Assembly (NCBI GenBank): GCA_038049695.1
Contig: CP142456.1
Coordinates: 79,569,422-79,633,421, forward strand
Length of the DNA stretch: 64,000 nucleotides
From: Cinnamomum chago
Lineage: Eukaryota > Streptophyta > Magnoliopsida > Laurales > Lauraceae
Direction of reading: 5' to 3'
The notes beneath the pieces were generated by a model. The model ran no database searches, had not been told where the DNA came from, and saw only the letters and a program-made list of their open reading frames with translations. Of the stretch, positions 1 to 10,775 are shown piece by piece (positions within the stretch are counted from its first letter, which is position 1; each line of letters begins with the position of its first letter). The position numbers and the translations under genes were made by a program.

Positions 1-63
1 ACATGCCATAACCTAGGAAATGAGCAAATTATCTCAAAATGGCTGGTCAGAACATGTAGTTAC

Positions 64-1601
64 CAGCTTGTATCTACAGTTCAAATAAAGAATTGCGATT
101 CATTTGTATCAGGACCAGCATTTGCCATTGATATATCTCCTGTAAAATAAAAATAAAAATGAAAGGGGTTCAATTCAGCTGCATGCCAAGTTAGCTTGCC
201 TTGGTTTAAAAAGCCAAATACAGTAAAGTGCTGCTACTCACCTGGACCAGTACTGTGTTTCAGTTTGAAGTTATCACCACCCTGGACCATAAAGTCGTGA
301 ATGATTCTATGAAATATGCTGTGCCCTTGTAGTGAAGAGGCTTCCCACTTTTTGCCAATACCCTTTTCACCTGCAATGGGAAGTGTGACTTACGAGTCTC
401 ATGGTTCTGCTTCTGATGGGCTTCAACCCATCAAAAGGTCTCATGTACGGTAATGGTGTAAGTTCTACATATAATCCCATTTATTTATCCTTCTATAGTC
501 GATGTGGGACTCCGGGGTGTCACATGGACAGCCTGCGCGCGGGGGGGGGGAGGATTCCTCATATGATCCCGATTATGTATCAACCCTAACAAGTTTATTT
601 TAGGATAAGACTTCTAAAACTGAGTATCTAGACGCTATAAATTCAAGTGTTAGCCAATAAATTAAAGGAAAGGGGACGTGATATTGGCTGACCCGTGCAA
701 AGTGCTCAAAAATTTTCTGAAACATAAATTAAAAGAAAAATACCAATCAGTTCAAAACCCAAACGAGATCACTGCTAATGTCAAAGGGTCATAGTGCCAA
801 GGAGAATGAGGAATGGAACACAAGAAATTCATGAAATGCACCAGCTTGCCTACTGTCCTAGGCACGGTTTTCCCAAAGAGCCCCATAACAATACGACCTG
901 GAAGAAATCAAACCATCGGGCTCTCACCACACAAATTATGTTAGTTCAATACACACTCACAAAAATGATGTATTGGAATGAGCAAAAATATATCAGCAGG
1001 CTTGCCAGCAATCTCAATATCAAAATAAACTTTATTTGTCACTACTGTCAAATCATCCGTTGGCTGAAATTAAAACATGAAATAATGACAATGGACACTT
1101 CAACATCTTCCATACTACTTGGCAAATTAAAACACAAGCAATTCCGAATTGATTGCTCTGGAAGAAATGAGGACTCCTCTAAAACTAAAAGCACAACTTG
1201 CTTCTTCTATTAAATTGTGTAACTTTAGACAAGACTGCGTGGCATGCTGGAAACTTATCGTTATTGCAATCTTGAGATTGCGGATTCAAGTCAAGTTAAT
1301 AACTTTAAATGCATGTCGGCAGAACTGTTAAAAGGAGTAGTTGATCTCTACTTTCTAAATCAAGCCAACAGCTTTAATGCAAACAGGAAAACTGAAAGGC
1401 CAAGAAATATTTATCAGAATTCCGAAAAACCAATCCACATTCAATCATATAATATACTTTTGGTGAAATTACTAGCAAGGGGAGGCACCATAAGAAAGAA
1501 GGGAAATAGAGTAATTGTAGTGGATGTGGTACCTGAATGAGAGTGAGGGTAATGAAGAAAAGGAAGAACCAGATAAGCGCAGCAGAAATTATCTGCTTCA
1601 T
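64..1601 (-). pseudogene. Decayed ER/secretory-type cyclophilin (peptidyl-prolyl isomerase) gene, continuing past the left edge
   Basis: Six exon remnants can be read on the minus strand. Exon 1 (1601-1533) encodes a 23-residue hydrophobic signal starting MKQIISAALIWFF. Exon 2 (1063-994) encodes DDLTVVTNKVYFDIEIAGKP. Exon 3 (897-850) encodes RIVMGLFGKTVPRTV. Exon 4 (716-693) reads ENF-stop-ALCTG. Exon 5 (370-242) holds EKGIGK, SGKPLHYKG, FHRIIHDFMVQGGD and NFKLKH. Exon 6 (139-64) holds SMANAGPDTNESQFFI, then a stop, then TV. Order and motifs match plant secretory cyclophilins of the CYP20-1/CYP19-4 kind, which catalyse proline isomerisation in the ER. Damage: an Arg codon became TGA in exon 4, two frameshifts lie in exon 5, about 20 residues between GGD and NFKLKH are missing, a TGA lies in exon 6, the exon 2 donor reads AT, and the exon 3 donor reads GC. 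Most splice borders survive, so this is a decayed intron-containing copy and not a processed one. The 3' exons lie outside the window. Confidence 0.88.
391..524. repeat. Short LTR remnant related to the solo LTR at 55411
   Basis: This stretch lies in intron 4 of the cyclophilin pseudogene. It shares blocks with the solo LTR at 55411-55574: the CATCAAAAGG(T/C)CTCATG block, the CTACATATAA block, the GATGTGGGACTC block and the terminal CACA. The left end is diverged or missing and no target duplication is evident, so only the right boundary is well placed. Confidence 0.5.
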
Positions 1602-1890
1602 CTTTCTTTTATCTTCTTTCGCCCTCAACCTGTGGTGCAACTGCAATCACTTCAAGTGGTTACCATAGAAAAATTTATTTTAAGATCATGGAAAAATAAA
1701 AATCTCAACTATAGTTTAAACAAACCATAAAAAAATGTTCATGATACTATAAACATTAATTAACAATGAACGTGCTTAAACTGTACCCATAATTGTCAAG
1801 TTGATGGCAATGATAAAGTTGAAAAGTGGCAGATGGGATCGATAAGATTTAGAAATTATTTATAATTAATAATGAAAACCATATGAGCCC
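1602..1890. other. AT-rich sequence 5' of the cyclophilin pseudogene
   Basis: This would be the promoter side of the minus-strand pseudogene. I see no convincing TATA box or coding signal. Confidence 0.4.
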
Positions 1891-2150
1891 ATTTGTTTGC
1901 ATCGAATAGAATCCCTAAGAATTCTAACAAATGTGTTTATAAAAATAGCTAAAAATTAATGAAATAAAGGTGAATATCCATGAACGTCTAACAAATAATA
2001 TCTATGAAAAATGTATTGACTATTGAGGGGATAAGAAGGATATTATTTGATAGCCATTTATGAATATTCACCGGTAGCCACTAGTAAAAATACTTTTTTT
2101 TTTCCAAAATTCTTAGGAATTCAATTCCATGGGACAAATATATGTAAATT
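1890..2150. repeat. Foldback MITE-like element
   Basis: Imperfect terminal inverted repeats of about 24 bp face each other. The left one (about 1907-1928) contains CCCTAAGAATTCT and the right one (about 2105-2129) contains its inverse AATTCTTAGGAATTC. The interior is AT-rich and non-coding. The ends and target duplication are not resolved. Confidence 0.45.
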
Positions 2151-2251
2151 GCAATAAAACTAACCAAGTAAACTCATCTAATAGTTTCATCATTGGTTAT
2201 TCCTCTGACCTTTTCACATTATGCAAGTGGACCAAGTGCCACTTTATTAAC

Positions 2252-2279
2252 AAAAAAAAAAAAAAAAAAAAAAAAAAAA
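2252..2279. repeat. Poly(A) run (28 A)
   Basis: An uninterrupted homopolymer of 28 A. It could be the tail of an old retroposed sequence or simple slippage; no source element is recognisable beside it. Confidence 0.8.
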
Positions 2280-2753
2280 CCAAAATGTGTTCAAGGTGAC
2301 ACCTTTGACCCGAAAGATGCTTGCTATAAAATCTTGATTTTTAGTTATCTTCTAGCAGTTGATATACAACCCATTTCTTCATTTTTCTAGAGTAACTGTC
2401 CAAACCAAAACCCTAATCAAACTCCCCAAATCAAAACCCCTCATCAAAATCTAGATCAAAACCGTAATATAATAAAAACGTAACCATAATTACAATGAGA
2501 TCTAAGAACAATGAAAATTTATGGAGAGACAGAGATAATCGAATAGAAATAGTACCTGATCTGTTAGAGGAAGGAGACGGGGTTAGAGGTTTGGATTGGA
2601 ATTTATTTGATAGGGAGATATTTTACAAGTAGGCCCCTTATGCTTTCTATCAATCCGTCAAAACTCCCTCATCAATTTTGGCTATTTTGGTCTCTCCTCT
2701 CCCTTTTCTCGTAACCTCCTTGGAACACTTTGACCGGATATTGGTCTCATTGT

Positions 2754-3182
2754 TAGAGATGGCAATGCGGCGGGTTTGGTATGGGCCAGGGGTAAGCCCA
2801 AATGCGACCTGTTTTAATTTTTTTTTCATCCAAACCTAATCCGCCTCATGATGATACCATTCCCGCGCGGTTTGGAATCGAGATAGGTTGAATTTGAAGC
2901 TTCTAATTTTTAAAATATATAAATTTCATGGAAATGGGTGTGGTTGAGATGAGATTGAAGACGCCACCTTCTCCTCTACACAAGTTAACACCATGGCTAC
3001 CTTCTCCGTATGAGTATTGTTTTTATTAAAGAAATATATATGATATATGGATTTCGTGGATTGGAACATCTAAACCAAAAGACCTGACATGAATAAAAGA
3101 AAATCACAGATACCAAACCCACTCCTAATAGGAATTGGTTCGGGGATGCCTCCAATTTATACTCGAACCATTGCCATCCATG
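2754..3182. mobile_element. Non-autonomous hAT element (429 bp), target duplication CTCATTGT
   Basis: The left end reads TAGAGATGGCAATG and the right end, inverted, reads CATGGATGGCAATG, giving imperfect terminal inverted repeats. The 8 bp CTCATTGT occur immediately outside both ends (2746-2753 and 3183-3190). An 8-bp duplication is the hAT signature. There is no transposase coding, so it must have been moved in trans. The interior has the GGGCC/GCCC wording common to several repeats in this window. Confidence 0.82.
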
Positions 3183-3190
3183 CTCATTGT

Positions 3191-4439
3191 AGGATTGTAG
3201 CTGGGAATGGACCGGCTAGCTCGTCAAGCCTTGAAAATAAAGCTATATTAAAACAAGGGCTGAGTTTGGGCTTTGAAGTCACCATTGGATTGAGTTAAAA
3301 AAATAAATTAAATCTATGGTTAAGATGTCATTAGATTTTAAAAGAGTTAATTTAATGGTTAGGATAATCTGGTGGGGCTGGTTTTTCAGATTTTCCTTGT
3401 TTATAAGGAGACCTGTCATCTTTTGATTTGGAAATGTATATCTAAGTGGGCCCCATGAGCCGTAATATGTTGTCTGCTAGAGGAGAACACTGTCCTTGAA
3501 AATTAACTTCTTCTTTTCTTTCTTTTTTTTGGTAGGAGAAGATTAACTTAAACAAGTTAAGCTTGTTTTTATCCCACAATGAGTCCATCCGAGTGGGCCG
3601 CACAAGGGGTTGAGAATTGAGATAGTTACCTTCAACTGTATGGAGTTAATATACTATGCTTTGATCTGGCCCATTGAGGATTTTGGGTCCTAAACATGGA
3701 TCCAGCTCCGCCCCTTTGGAACCAAATGTGGGTCCAGGCCCACCTAAACAGACCTGGATCAGGGTGGAATTCAAGCCCATGGACTTCTTTAGTCAAAACT
3801 TTATTTTTTGGCTGCATAATACACCTTAACTTTTTATATAGAGGTAGCAACAGAATGGGTTGCATTGGGTCAAGTTAGGGTTGGTTTAACTGGTCTAGTC
3901 GCCTAAGCTTAACTCAATCTGTTTACCAATCGGGTCAGATATATCAACCCAAATTGAACCTGAGGAAGTTACAAAGATAAATTCAAACTGATTTTCTGGG
4001 TTGGGCAAAGGCCTGGTTGGTGGGGCAAAATGCAATCAGTTGGGCTGTGTTGGGTCCTGATTGAGGTGATGGACGAAAAAGAAAGTATGGGTCCCACCCA
4101 ATTACAACCCATTTATTAATAAGGTTGGTAATGTCAAACCAGACTTAATGTTTAAGACCCTGTTTGATTCATCTAATTGAATTCCCAGTATTTCTTTTAC
4201 TTATTTCTAGAAGTAGAAGGTGAATATCCAAAACTGGCCAATATATTTAATCTCCTCTCCAATTAGAAATGAGTTAAGGAGAGATGGGAATTGATCCCTG
4301 CCATCACCAAGGTCCCATCTACATCTTGACCTTTTATGTCCTTCACTACTTACCCTTTCAATAATTTTTTGTCCCAGCCCGTTTGACAATGAATTTCTAT
4401 GCATTCAATGTTCCTTGAAAAAAGACGTGCCCTGGGTAA
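3191..4439. other. Intergenic DNA without recognisable gene
   Basis: Translations of this stretch match nothing I know. The part at about 3845-4140 carries GGGTTGGGC-type wording like the hAT elements on either side, but I could not find matching ends or a target duplication. Confidence 0.4.
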
Positions 4440-4447
4440 ATTGGGTC

Positions 4448-4732
4448 TATGGTGTTCATAGGCTGGGCTGCTTCGGGCTGAGGCACATCCAGGCCCAACC
4501 CTATGCCAAGCCCAAGACCGCCCATTTTGTCAACCTGTCTGGGCTGAACCGGTCTTTTGATCATAATTTTATGGGCTTTCTACACTCCTTATATCAACAG
4601 GCCAGGCCGGGCTTTGGGGTTTCTTTCACCTATCCAAGGCAGGCCCAATTATTGAGCAGGCCCAAATTACATATCCAAGACCAAGTGACCAACCAAAAGC
4701 AGGCTGTTGAGCCCGGCCCATGAACACCCCTA
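4448..4732. mobile_element. Non-autonomous hAT element (285 bp), target duplication ATTGGGTC
   Basis: The ends are TATGGTGTTCATAGGCTGGGC-like on the left and, inverted on the right, TAGGGGTGTTCATGGGCCGGGC-like. The flanking 8 bp ATTGGGTC are identical on both sides (4440-4447 and 4733-4740). The interior is full of short GGGC/GCCC words in both orientations, which may be subterminal transposase-binding repeats. No coding capacity. Confidence 0.85.
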
Positions 4733-5162
4733 ATTGGGTCGACCTAAAGTGTGAAATTCATAGTAAGATTAGGGTTGGGTTCACATTCTGGGTCAAGGTC
4801 TGCCACCCAGTTAGTAGTTCTGATAATATAAACCAAACCACCCAAGAAACCAACATACCAAGAAGCCAAAAGAATAGAAAAACTGATATCCCATTGTTAC
4901 AATTGTTCTATTACTAGGAACATGATCTTTCTGTCATCACATACAAGAGCTGAAACAGTGGTTTAAACCATTAAACATGCTACATCCATACAAGAGCCTT
5001 ACATGCAAGTGTGCAACAAATTGCAAGGAGTGCTTATTGACAAAAATAGCAAAAGAGGAAACTCAGCCAACACAAATCAAATACAAGAGAAAGAATGCAA
5101 ACATGAAAGAAAAATACATCTCCCAGTTCGAGTTACAAGTTGCAACATAAATGTCTCTCTCG

Positions 5163-5372
5163 TCAGCCTATGTAGACATGAATGTGAACAGCTAACAAGA
5201 AGATGCACATGAAGGCAAAGTAGAGGATCGAGTGCACCAGTATTGAGATCCCACTCGTTTGGAAATTCCCGAATTGGATGAATCTGCCTCGACCGGGGAG
5301 CTGAAAGATGAGCCCCGGCGAAAGGAGTATGAAGAGAGAAACAGCGACGAAAACAGGTCCCCAATCCGACAT
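5163..5372 (-). CDS. DUF3339 family small membrane protein, copy 1 (69 aa)
   Basis: A single-exon frame starts MSDWGPVFVAVSLFILLSPG and keeps the family core LLSPGL-FQLPG, the (V/I)(E/Q)FGNFQTSG block and a C-terminal VHIHVYIG. Two hydrophobic segments, at about residues 5-22 and 44-65, flank the conserved loop, so it is probably a two-pass membrane protein. DUF3339 proteins are about 70-residue plant-specific proteins of unknown biochemical role; I assign no function. The length is complete for the family. This copy is the most diverged of the four here (RGRFIQF replaces the usual RVVEF, and the second helix differs). Its 5' UTR is pyrimidine-rich in the sense strand, and a TATA-like palindrome lies about 300 bp upstream. 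It is paralogous to the genes at 8587, 24685 and 28166. Confidence 0.9.
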   Translation of the reverse strand: MSDWGPVFVAVSLFILLSPGLIFQLPGRGRFIQFGNFQTSGISILVHSILYFAFMCIFLLAVHIHVYIG

Positions 5373-5676
5373 TGTAATGCAAGCACTTATAAGGACTTTC
5401 TCTTAAAGAAGAAGATGAAGAGATGAAAGAGAGATGTGGAGAAGTGAGAGAGAAAGATATGATGCGTGGTTGATGTGTGGAGAGATGTTTTAAAGCTGAT
5501 TTTGGAGGGAGGGAAAAGATTGAGATGAGAGAGAATGTGTTGGAAAGTAGAGCAAGTTTAGGGAATCAAGTTTCTTCCATCTTTCTCTTAACTAACCTGG
5601 AGTTTTCCCTTTCTTAAAGCAACGTAAAGATTCCTATGGTCCACACATGAGAGGAATTACAAAATCATGGCCCATC

Positions 5677-5684
5677 TATATATA
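5677..5684 (-). promoter_or_regulatory. Candidate TATA box of the first DUF3339 gene
   Basis: A TATATATA core within CTATATATAG lies about 305 bp upstream of the start codon of the minus-strand DUF3339 gene. The spacing would imply a 5' UTR of roughly 270 nt, consistent with the pyrimidine-rich leader. It is palindromic, so its orientation is not proven. Confidence 0.4.
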
Positions 5685-5740
5685 GAATCCAAACCTTTAT
5701 CATAATAATAATAATAATTGGGTGTTGATTATGATTATGA

Positions 5741-5768
5741 TATATATATATATATATATTTTTTTGGG

Positions 5769-5799
<31 letters not shown>
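5741..5799. repeat. (TA)n next to a 30-base G homopolymer
   Basis: Alternating TA (5741-5759) is followed by T's, GGGC, and then 30 consecutive G (5770-5799). Such a long G run is rare in plant DNA and could form G-quadruplex structure; its exact length may be uncertain in the assembly. Confidence 0.8.
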
Positions 5800-5801
<2 letters not shown>

Positions 5802-6255
5802 TGAAAAACTTTATGGGCTGGGTTTGGAACAGAACAGAACGAGCCCAACCTGCCAGTTCAACCTAACCCAGTGGAAAGAATGGTTCAAAGGAGGCCTGGG
5901 ACAACTGGCGGGAAGGGAACCTCGATTGGGGGAGAGACGCTCCATGACTCTGTAGCACGTTCGTCACCCAGTCAGGATACGAAAGGTGAGAACGTGTGCT
6001 AAGGGAGACTAGGAACTAGGAGAGATGGCATAAGAGGAAGAGAGCATCTAATGACGAGGTAGGCAAAAATCTTAATCAAAGAGAGATAGAGAAATTCTCT
6101 GAGACCCATCGCTGACTTAAGCATCGGAGGGACCTTGATCGGACCATCCGATTGAATTTGTTTCTTTTGAAACAAGGGACATGCTCAGATGATTGACACC
6201 GCAGTTCTCAAAACTTCCTGCCACCAAGTTGTCTTTTGAGTTTCTCTAAACTTTA
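5800..6255. other. Intergenic DNA, no gene recognised
   Basis: The first 150 bp carry GGGCTGGG/GCCCAACC wording typical of degraded non-autonomous hAT sequences. I see no exon or RNA gene. Confidence 0.4.
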
Positions 6256-6389
6256 TTAATTTCTTTTTAAAGTTCGTAGGTGTCTTTAAAGTTCTTAAGA
6301 AGTCTACCTAGTTAATTGTAGTCAAAGTCTTGTTAATTTCTTTTTAAAGTTCTTAAGAAGTCTACCTAGTTAGTTGTAGTCAAAGTCTT
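6256..6389. repeat. Two-copy tandem duplication
   Basis: Copy 1 (6256-6332) and copy 2 (6333-6389) share TTAATTTCTTTTTAAAGTTC and then TTAAGAAGTCTACCTAGTTA with TGTAGTCAAAGTC. Copy 1 contains an extra internal repeat of about 20 bp. It lies in what looks like an old LTR-type sequence extending to about 6780. Confidence 0.75.
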
Positions 6390-8586
6390 TAATTTCATTT
6401 AATTCTAGCTTTGAAAATCTAATTGTATTTTTCCTATGTTGGAGGGATGTTCCAACAAGTCCTATATATATCCATTGCTATGAATGAAATCAGTAGAGAG
6501 TGTCTTTTGATTTAGCCTTTGGCTTGTGAGAAGATATTTCTTCTTGTTAACTCTTATCCTTTGGTGGATTCCGATAGGTGGTGAGTTTTTCGTTTTCGTA
6601 TCTCATAGGTGGATTCTTTAGAGTGGTGAGCGGTTCCCTATCCCTGTATCCCTTGTTAACTCCTCGGGTGGTGTTATTCTGCATCCCATTGCGTTTTAAT
6701 TTGGGTGGTGAGCTTTATCATTTTATTCTTTTTTACTTTTCTCCTTTCCCAACTGTAAAATCCGGTATCAAGGATTGCGCGGGGAAAACAGAAGGGGGAC
6801 TGACATCGCATAGAGAGATCGAGCCCACCTATCCAACTTCTGACCCATGCAAAAACTGATCATAGAATTATGATTATGATTATGGTGGTTGCTTTATAAG
6901 GATGTGACTATGTCAGCCCTTCATGAGATGTCCCACGTGACTAACTACCTCTCCCTCTTTATTCTGTGCAATTCTGATTTTCCCACTGCTCTTTGGGAGC
7001 AGAAACTTTGGACTTTCATGGCGTTTTGAGGGACAAGAAGGACAAAGGTTGTGTAAAATAGTGTATAGAATAAAATTAAAATAAAACTGTTTGGATTCAT
7101 TTTCACTTCCCATGAGTCCCTCTCACTATTTCTTAAATTAGACTTGAGATGTGAGGAGTGGTTCCTCATTTTCATCATCCTTCAACAGATTAGTTTGAGA
7201 AGAAAGTGTGAGAAATCTGACCGTTGAAAATTAAATTTCTTCTTCATATATCAACGATGAGGATCTGCTTATTACCCCCAACTCTGCTTCCATTGGCACA
7301 CCGAACAACACCATGTTGCAAGTGAACTAGCACCTTCTTATTTATACATGCAATAGTTTATCACCTATTCAAGTAGGTTAATAATTACTTAAAAAGTCAT
7401 TTATACAGTATTTTCACACATTATTTATGAATATAAATTATAAATCAGCGTGGATTAACTTGATCAATCAATCAAAAGCATCTTCGTGATGAGATCAAAG
7501 GATTGGCTTTTCAAGAGACCAGCTGGGATGAATGCAGTTTGGGCTAGTGTTGTGTCTGTACTCTATAGAGGTCAACGTCCACCATCGCTCATGAACGGTC
7601 AAAATTGTAATCGAGCCCTCGCCCTCACCATAAAATTATTGTTGTATCGTTTCCTATCACCAATTATTTTTGAAATAAGTGGTACCTCAATGGGGTATAA
7701 GATCTTAGATCTACTATTGTACTTGGAACCAAAATTACTAATAGGGACTTTTTTCTTTTTGGGTAAAGTACTGATAGGTGTTGGAAGTCCATTTGGAACT
7801 CACACTATACCTCAATAAACGTTAAAGACTCGTCTACCATAAATAAATAAATAAAGGATAAAGATTCAATCCTGGATCCGGATCAAAATCAAGAGCTTAT
7901 ATCTGGGCCAAATTGAGCACAAATAGTTTTATTCTGATATAAATATTACAATCTGTTTTTTTTTTTTTTTTTTTCCCATCAACACCATTGCTATCATCAC
8001 AATCTGGATCAAGTCCCCATACCCTTTTTTCTGTTATTTCCTTCTTCTTCTTCTTTCGTTTTTTCCATTTTCCCCCTTTTCAGTTTGTGCTATATCCCCT
8101 TTTGGATACCCATTTTCATTCCTAAGATCAAGTTCCCCCTCTCCAGTTGGCAATTGCAACATGTGACCTTTTAAAAGGAAATATAATCTAAGCATGCCCT
8201 AGCGTATTGAAATTAAGCTTCCCAACCGAAGGCATTGTTATTTGTTATTTTCTCTTCTTCCCCTATGACAATATTATTATTTCAGTTAGCACTCAGGTAT
8301 TGGGTTTTCCAGTGGACCCTTTTTCACCCCTGCACTCAATTCCACTGCTGAAGTCTATGACCTGTCACTATTCTAATCAAAGCCAACAGTATCAAATTCT
8401 GTGCTCCATGGAGAAGCAACCCAACCTTATTTCTTCCCCTACAATTGATTCTAAAGTCCAAACAAGTGAATCTGTCTGTATTGCTTCCTTGACTCACCAG
8501 CCTAAAGCCTTCAATCCACTCATTAATTCAGTTCTGATCACAGTTTGGTGTTGCATTGGTTGTGTGATCATAGTCAAAAGATTGCA
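6390..8586. other. Intergenic DNA, probable retrotransposon remnant then promoter of the second DUF3339 gene
   Basis: From about 6430 to 6780 the text (TGTTGGAGGGATGTTCC start, CCGGTATCAAGG near the end) resembles an LTR followed by a primer-site-like sequence, but no second LTR was found. From 6850 to 8200 I recognise nothing. The last 300 bp are probably promoter and 5' UTR of the plus-strand DUF3339 gene. Confidence 0.35.
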
Positions 8587-8796
8587 ATGGCAGACTGGGC
8601 ACCTATTGTCATTGGGTTGTTACTCTTCATACTCCTCTCACCTGGGCTTCTCTTCCAGCTTCCGGGTCACGCCCGACGCGTGGAGTTTGGCGGCTTACAG
8701 ACCAATGGCAAGGCCATTGCTATCCACGCACTCATCTTCTTTATCATCTTCACCATCCTCATCTTGGCCGTTGGTTTTCACATCTATGCTGGTTAA
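8587..8796 (+). CDS. DUF3339 family small membrane protein, copy 2 (69 aa)
   Basis: A single-exon frame starts MADWAPIVIGLLLFILLSPG and continues with LLFQLPGHARRVEFGG, QTNGKAIAIHALIFF and a VGFHIYAG end. The MADW start, the LLSPGLLFQLPG core and the HIYAG-type C-terminus identify DUF3339. Two hydrophobic helices flank the loop. I start at this ATG, not at the longer overlapping frame beginning at 8207, because the family starts here and the upstream frame is unrelated to it. The loop differs from copies 3 and 4 (GGLQTNGKAIAIHA instead of NFQTSGLSILVHT), so it belongs to a separate subgroup. The biochemical role of the family is unknown. Confidence 0.92.
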   Translation: MADWAPIVIGLLLFILLSPGLLFQLPGHARRVEFGGLQTNGKAIAIHALIFFIIFTILILAVGFHIYAG

Positions 8797-10600
8797 TTGA
8801 TACAGTAATTCTTGAAGGGTCCCCTGCTGTTTTCTGTTGTTATTGGTTTGGTTTGGTGTGTGTATTTTGGTTTTCTTCTTCTTCTCATAATTTGTTGTTG
8901 TTGTGTTGGTTTTTTGTTTTTGTTTCTTTCTTCTTCTTCTTTTTTTTTCAACTTTTGGCAGTGAATTGGGTTGATAGGTAGCCTGCTGTAGTGATTTTTT
9001 AAAGGAGAATTTACATATAATAAGATCTTTCTTTTTGACAATTGCAAATAGACATGTGCTTTGTTATCTTACAATCAAAGGTCTGCCCGTTAAATATTAT
9101 TCGATGTATTTTAGTTTATTGGATAAGGATGAAAGTTCCATGGAAATCTAACTTGATTAACATTGAGCAAGGATCTTAATTGCAATCATATCGACTTGGA
9201 TTTAATTATACTCTTTATGCCAGTGTCTCAAATTTATTTTTTTACACAGAGAGAGATAGAGGGAAAATTATGATAGAAGAATGGAAATTTATTTTGGAAG
9301 AAACTATGATTTTGTCTATGCACTAAAAAAATTGAATCATAGCTCAGCCTTTCTAGGACTGCTCATTTCTAATCAAAAGCGTGCCATTTAGATTTACATG
9401 CAGCAAGTATAAGATGCTTCCTTGTCGAGATGTTGATAAAATTCAGACTGTCAGTTTATTGGGTGTGGATTGGGACTAAATCAAAACTCAGTTTGATAGG
9501 AAAATTTCCCCATGACAGACAGGCAGTACCATGCAACTGCTCTAACAGTAGTTTAATATGGAGGTATAGAAATGGGAATAAAAAGGTTGGTTCCCGGTTA
9601 GGTGAATGGAAGTCCATTGATTAGAAGGATAGATGGTCCAAACATGGCCAAATTCTCATTGGCGGATAATCTGCAGGAATATATTATTTAGATCAATGTA
9701 TCAATGTGGTCAACTGTAGCAAAATCCTCCCCTACAGGAGTACTGCGTGTGCACGATTTTCAATCCCGACTATCCAAAAAAATTAAACACCACAAATTGC
9801 AGGTATCAATAGGAAAAAAAAAAAAAAAAAACCCCTCTGCATAGAGGGTTCCCATAGGAAATCCCCACCAACTATATATGGCACACATTTTTTTTTATTT
9901 TATATCTTGAGGCTTTATTAGAGCTAAAGTAGGCCAGGCCAAGGCATGGTCCAAACCAAACCTTTGGACTGGATTTTAGGGCTGTATAGCTCTACATTGT
10001 AGGGCCTCATTATTGGGCCAAGCTACAAGATTGGCAGAACCAGGGCCAATTTTCACTAATGAAAGTACAATATATGGCCTGGTCAGACCTATCTATCAAT
10101 AATAGACATTACAAGTGACTCGAAATGCTGGCCTGAGCCTCACTCTGATCAGGCATGTGGGCTGAAGCTCAGCCCATATATTGGAATTAAAACATCATCT
10201 AAAACTTGGCATGCATCACAAATCAGAGGGTGCTGGTCTATTTGCAACCTACGAAGTTGCTTGGATGAAGGGAAAAGTGGAATGGTGAGGTTTTTATTTA
10301 TTTATTTAGGAAACCTCTTTTCTCTTGTTAAGAATTTGCTTTTAGAGGAGAAGTACTACAAACATGCTTATTACTCTCGTAAATCAAATCCAAAGAAAGT
10401 CCACATTTAATCTATATTTCCACCGTATTTCAGCCACTCCTCACAAACATATCTAGTGGAACCCATTTCACTATGAACTGTAGCTATATCAAAGTCGCGA
10501 AAGCTTTGGATTGAGTGCCACGTGTCTGCAATAATAAACGGAATTGATTTACACAAAGGATGGTATCGTGTATCGGCAAGAGGCCCAGAGCAAATTTACT
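8797..10600. other. 3' flank of DUF3339 copy 2 and intergenic DNA
   Basis: A T-rich 3' UTR-like stretch runs to about 9060. After that the DNA is AT-rich with no recognisable gene. From 9900 to 10180 it carries GGCCC-word repeats like those in the hAT elements, without definable ends. Confidence 0.4.
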
Positions 10601-10604
10601 AGAA

Positions 10605-10775
10605 ATCATCCTACTCTAATATTCACTCCTTATTATCCACTGGCTTTGATGAGCTAACTAAAAAAAGGACTGATTGCATATCAAGAATGGCTTCATCCTA
10701 CTCTAATCGCTCCTTATTATCCACCGGCTTTGATGAGCTTACTAAAGAAAGACTGATTGCATCTCAACAATGGCT
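10605..10775 (+). repeat. Tandem duplication of about 85 bp
   Basis: The segment containing TCCTACTCTAAT, TCCTTATTATCCAC and GGCTTTGATGAGCT occurs at about 10609-10686 and again at 10693-10775. The second copy contains the ATG at 10687 of the interrupted frame described at 10687-22009. Confidence 0.75.

Noticed and set aside
794-1213. 139-codon plus-strand frame
   Set aside because: It runs antisense over cyclophilin exons 2 and 3, whose minus-strand motifs are unmistakable.
8207-8800. 197-codon plus-strand frame overlapping DUF3339 copy 2
   Set aside because: It is in another frame than the conserved 69-residue protein, shows no family resemblance, and its upstream part looks like promoter and leader.
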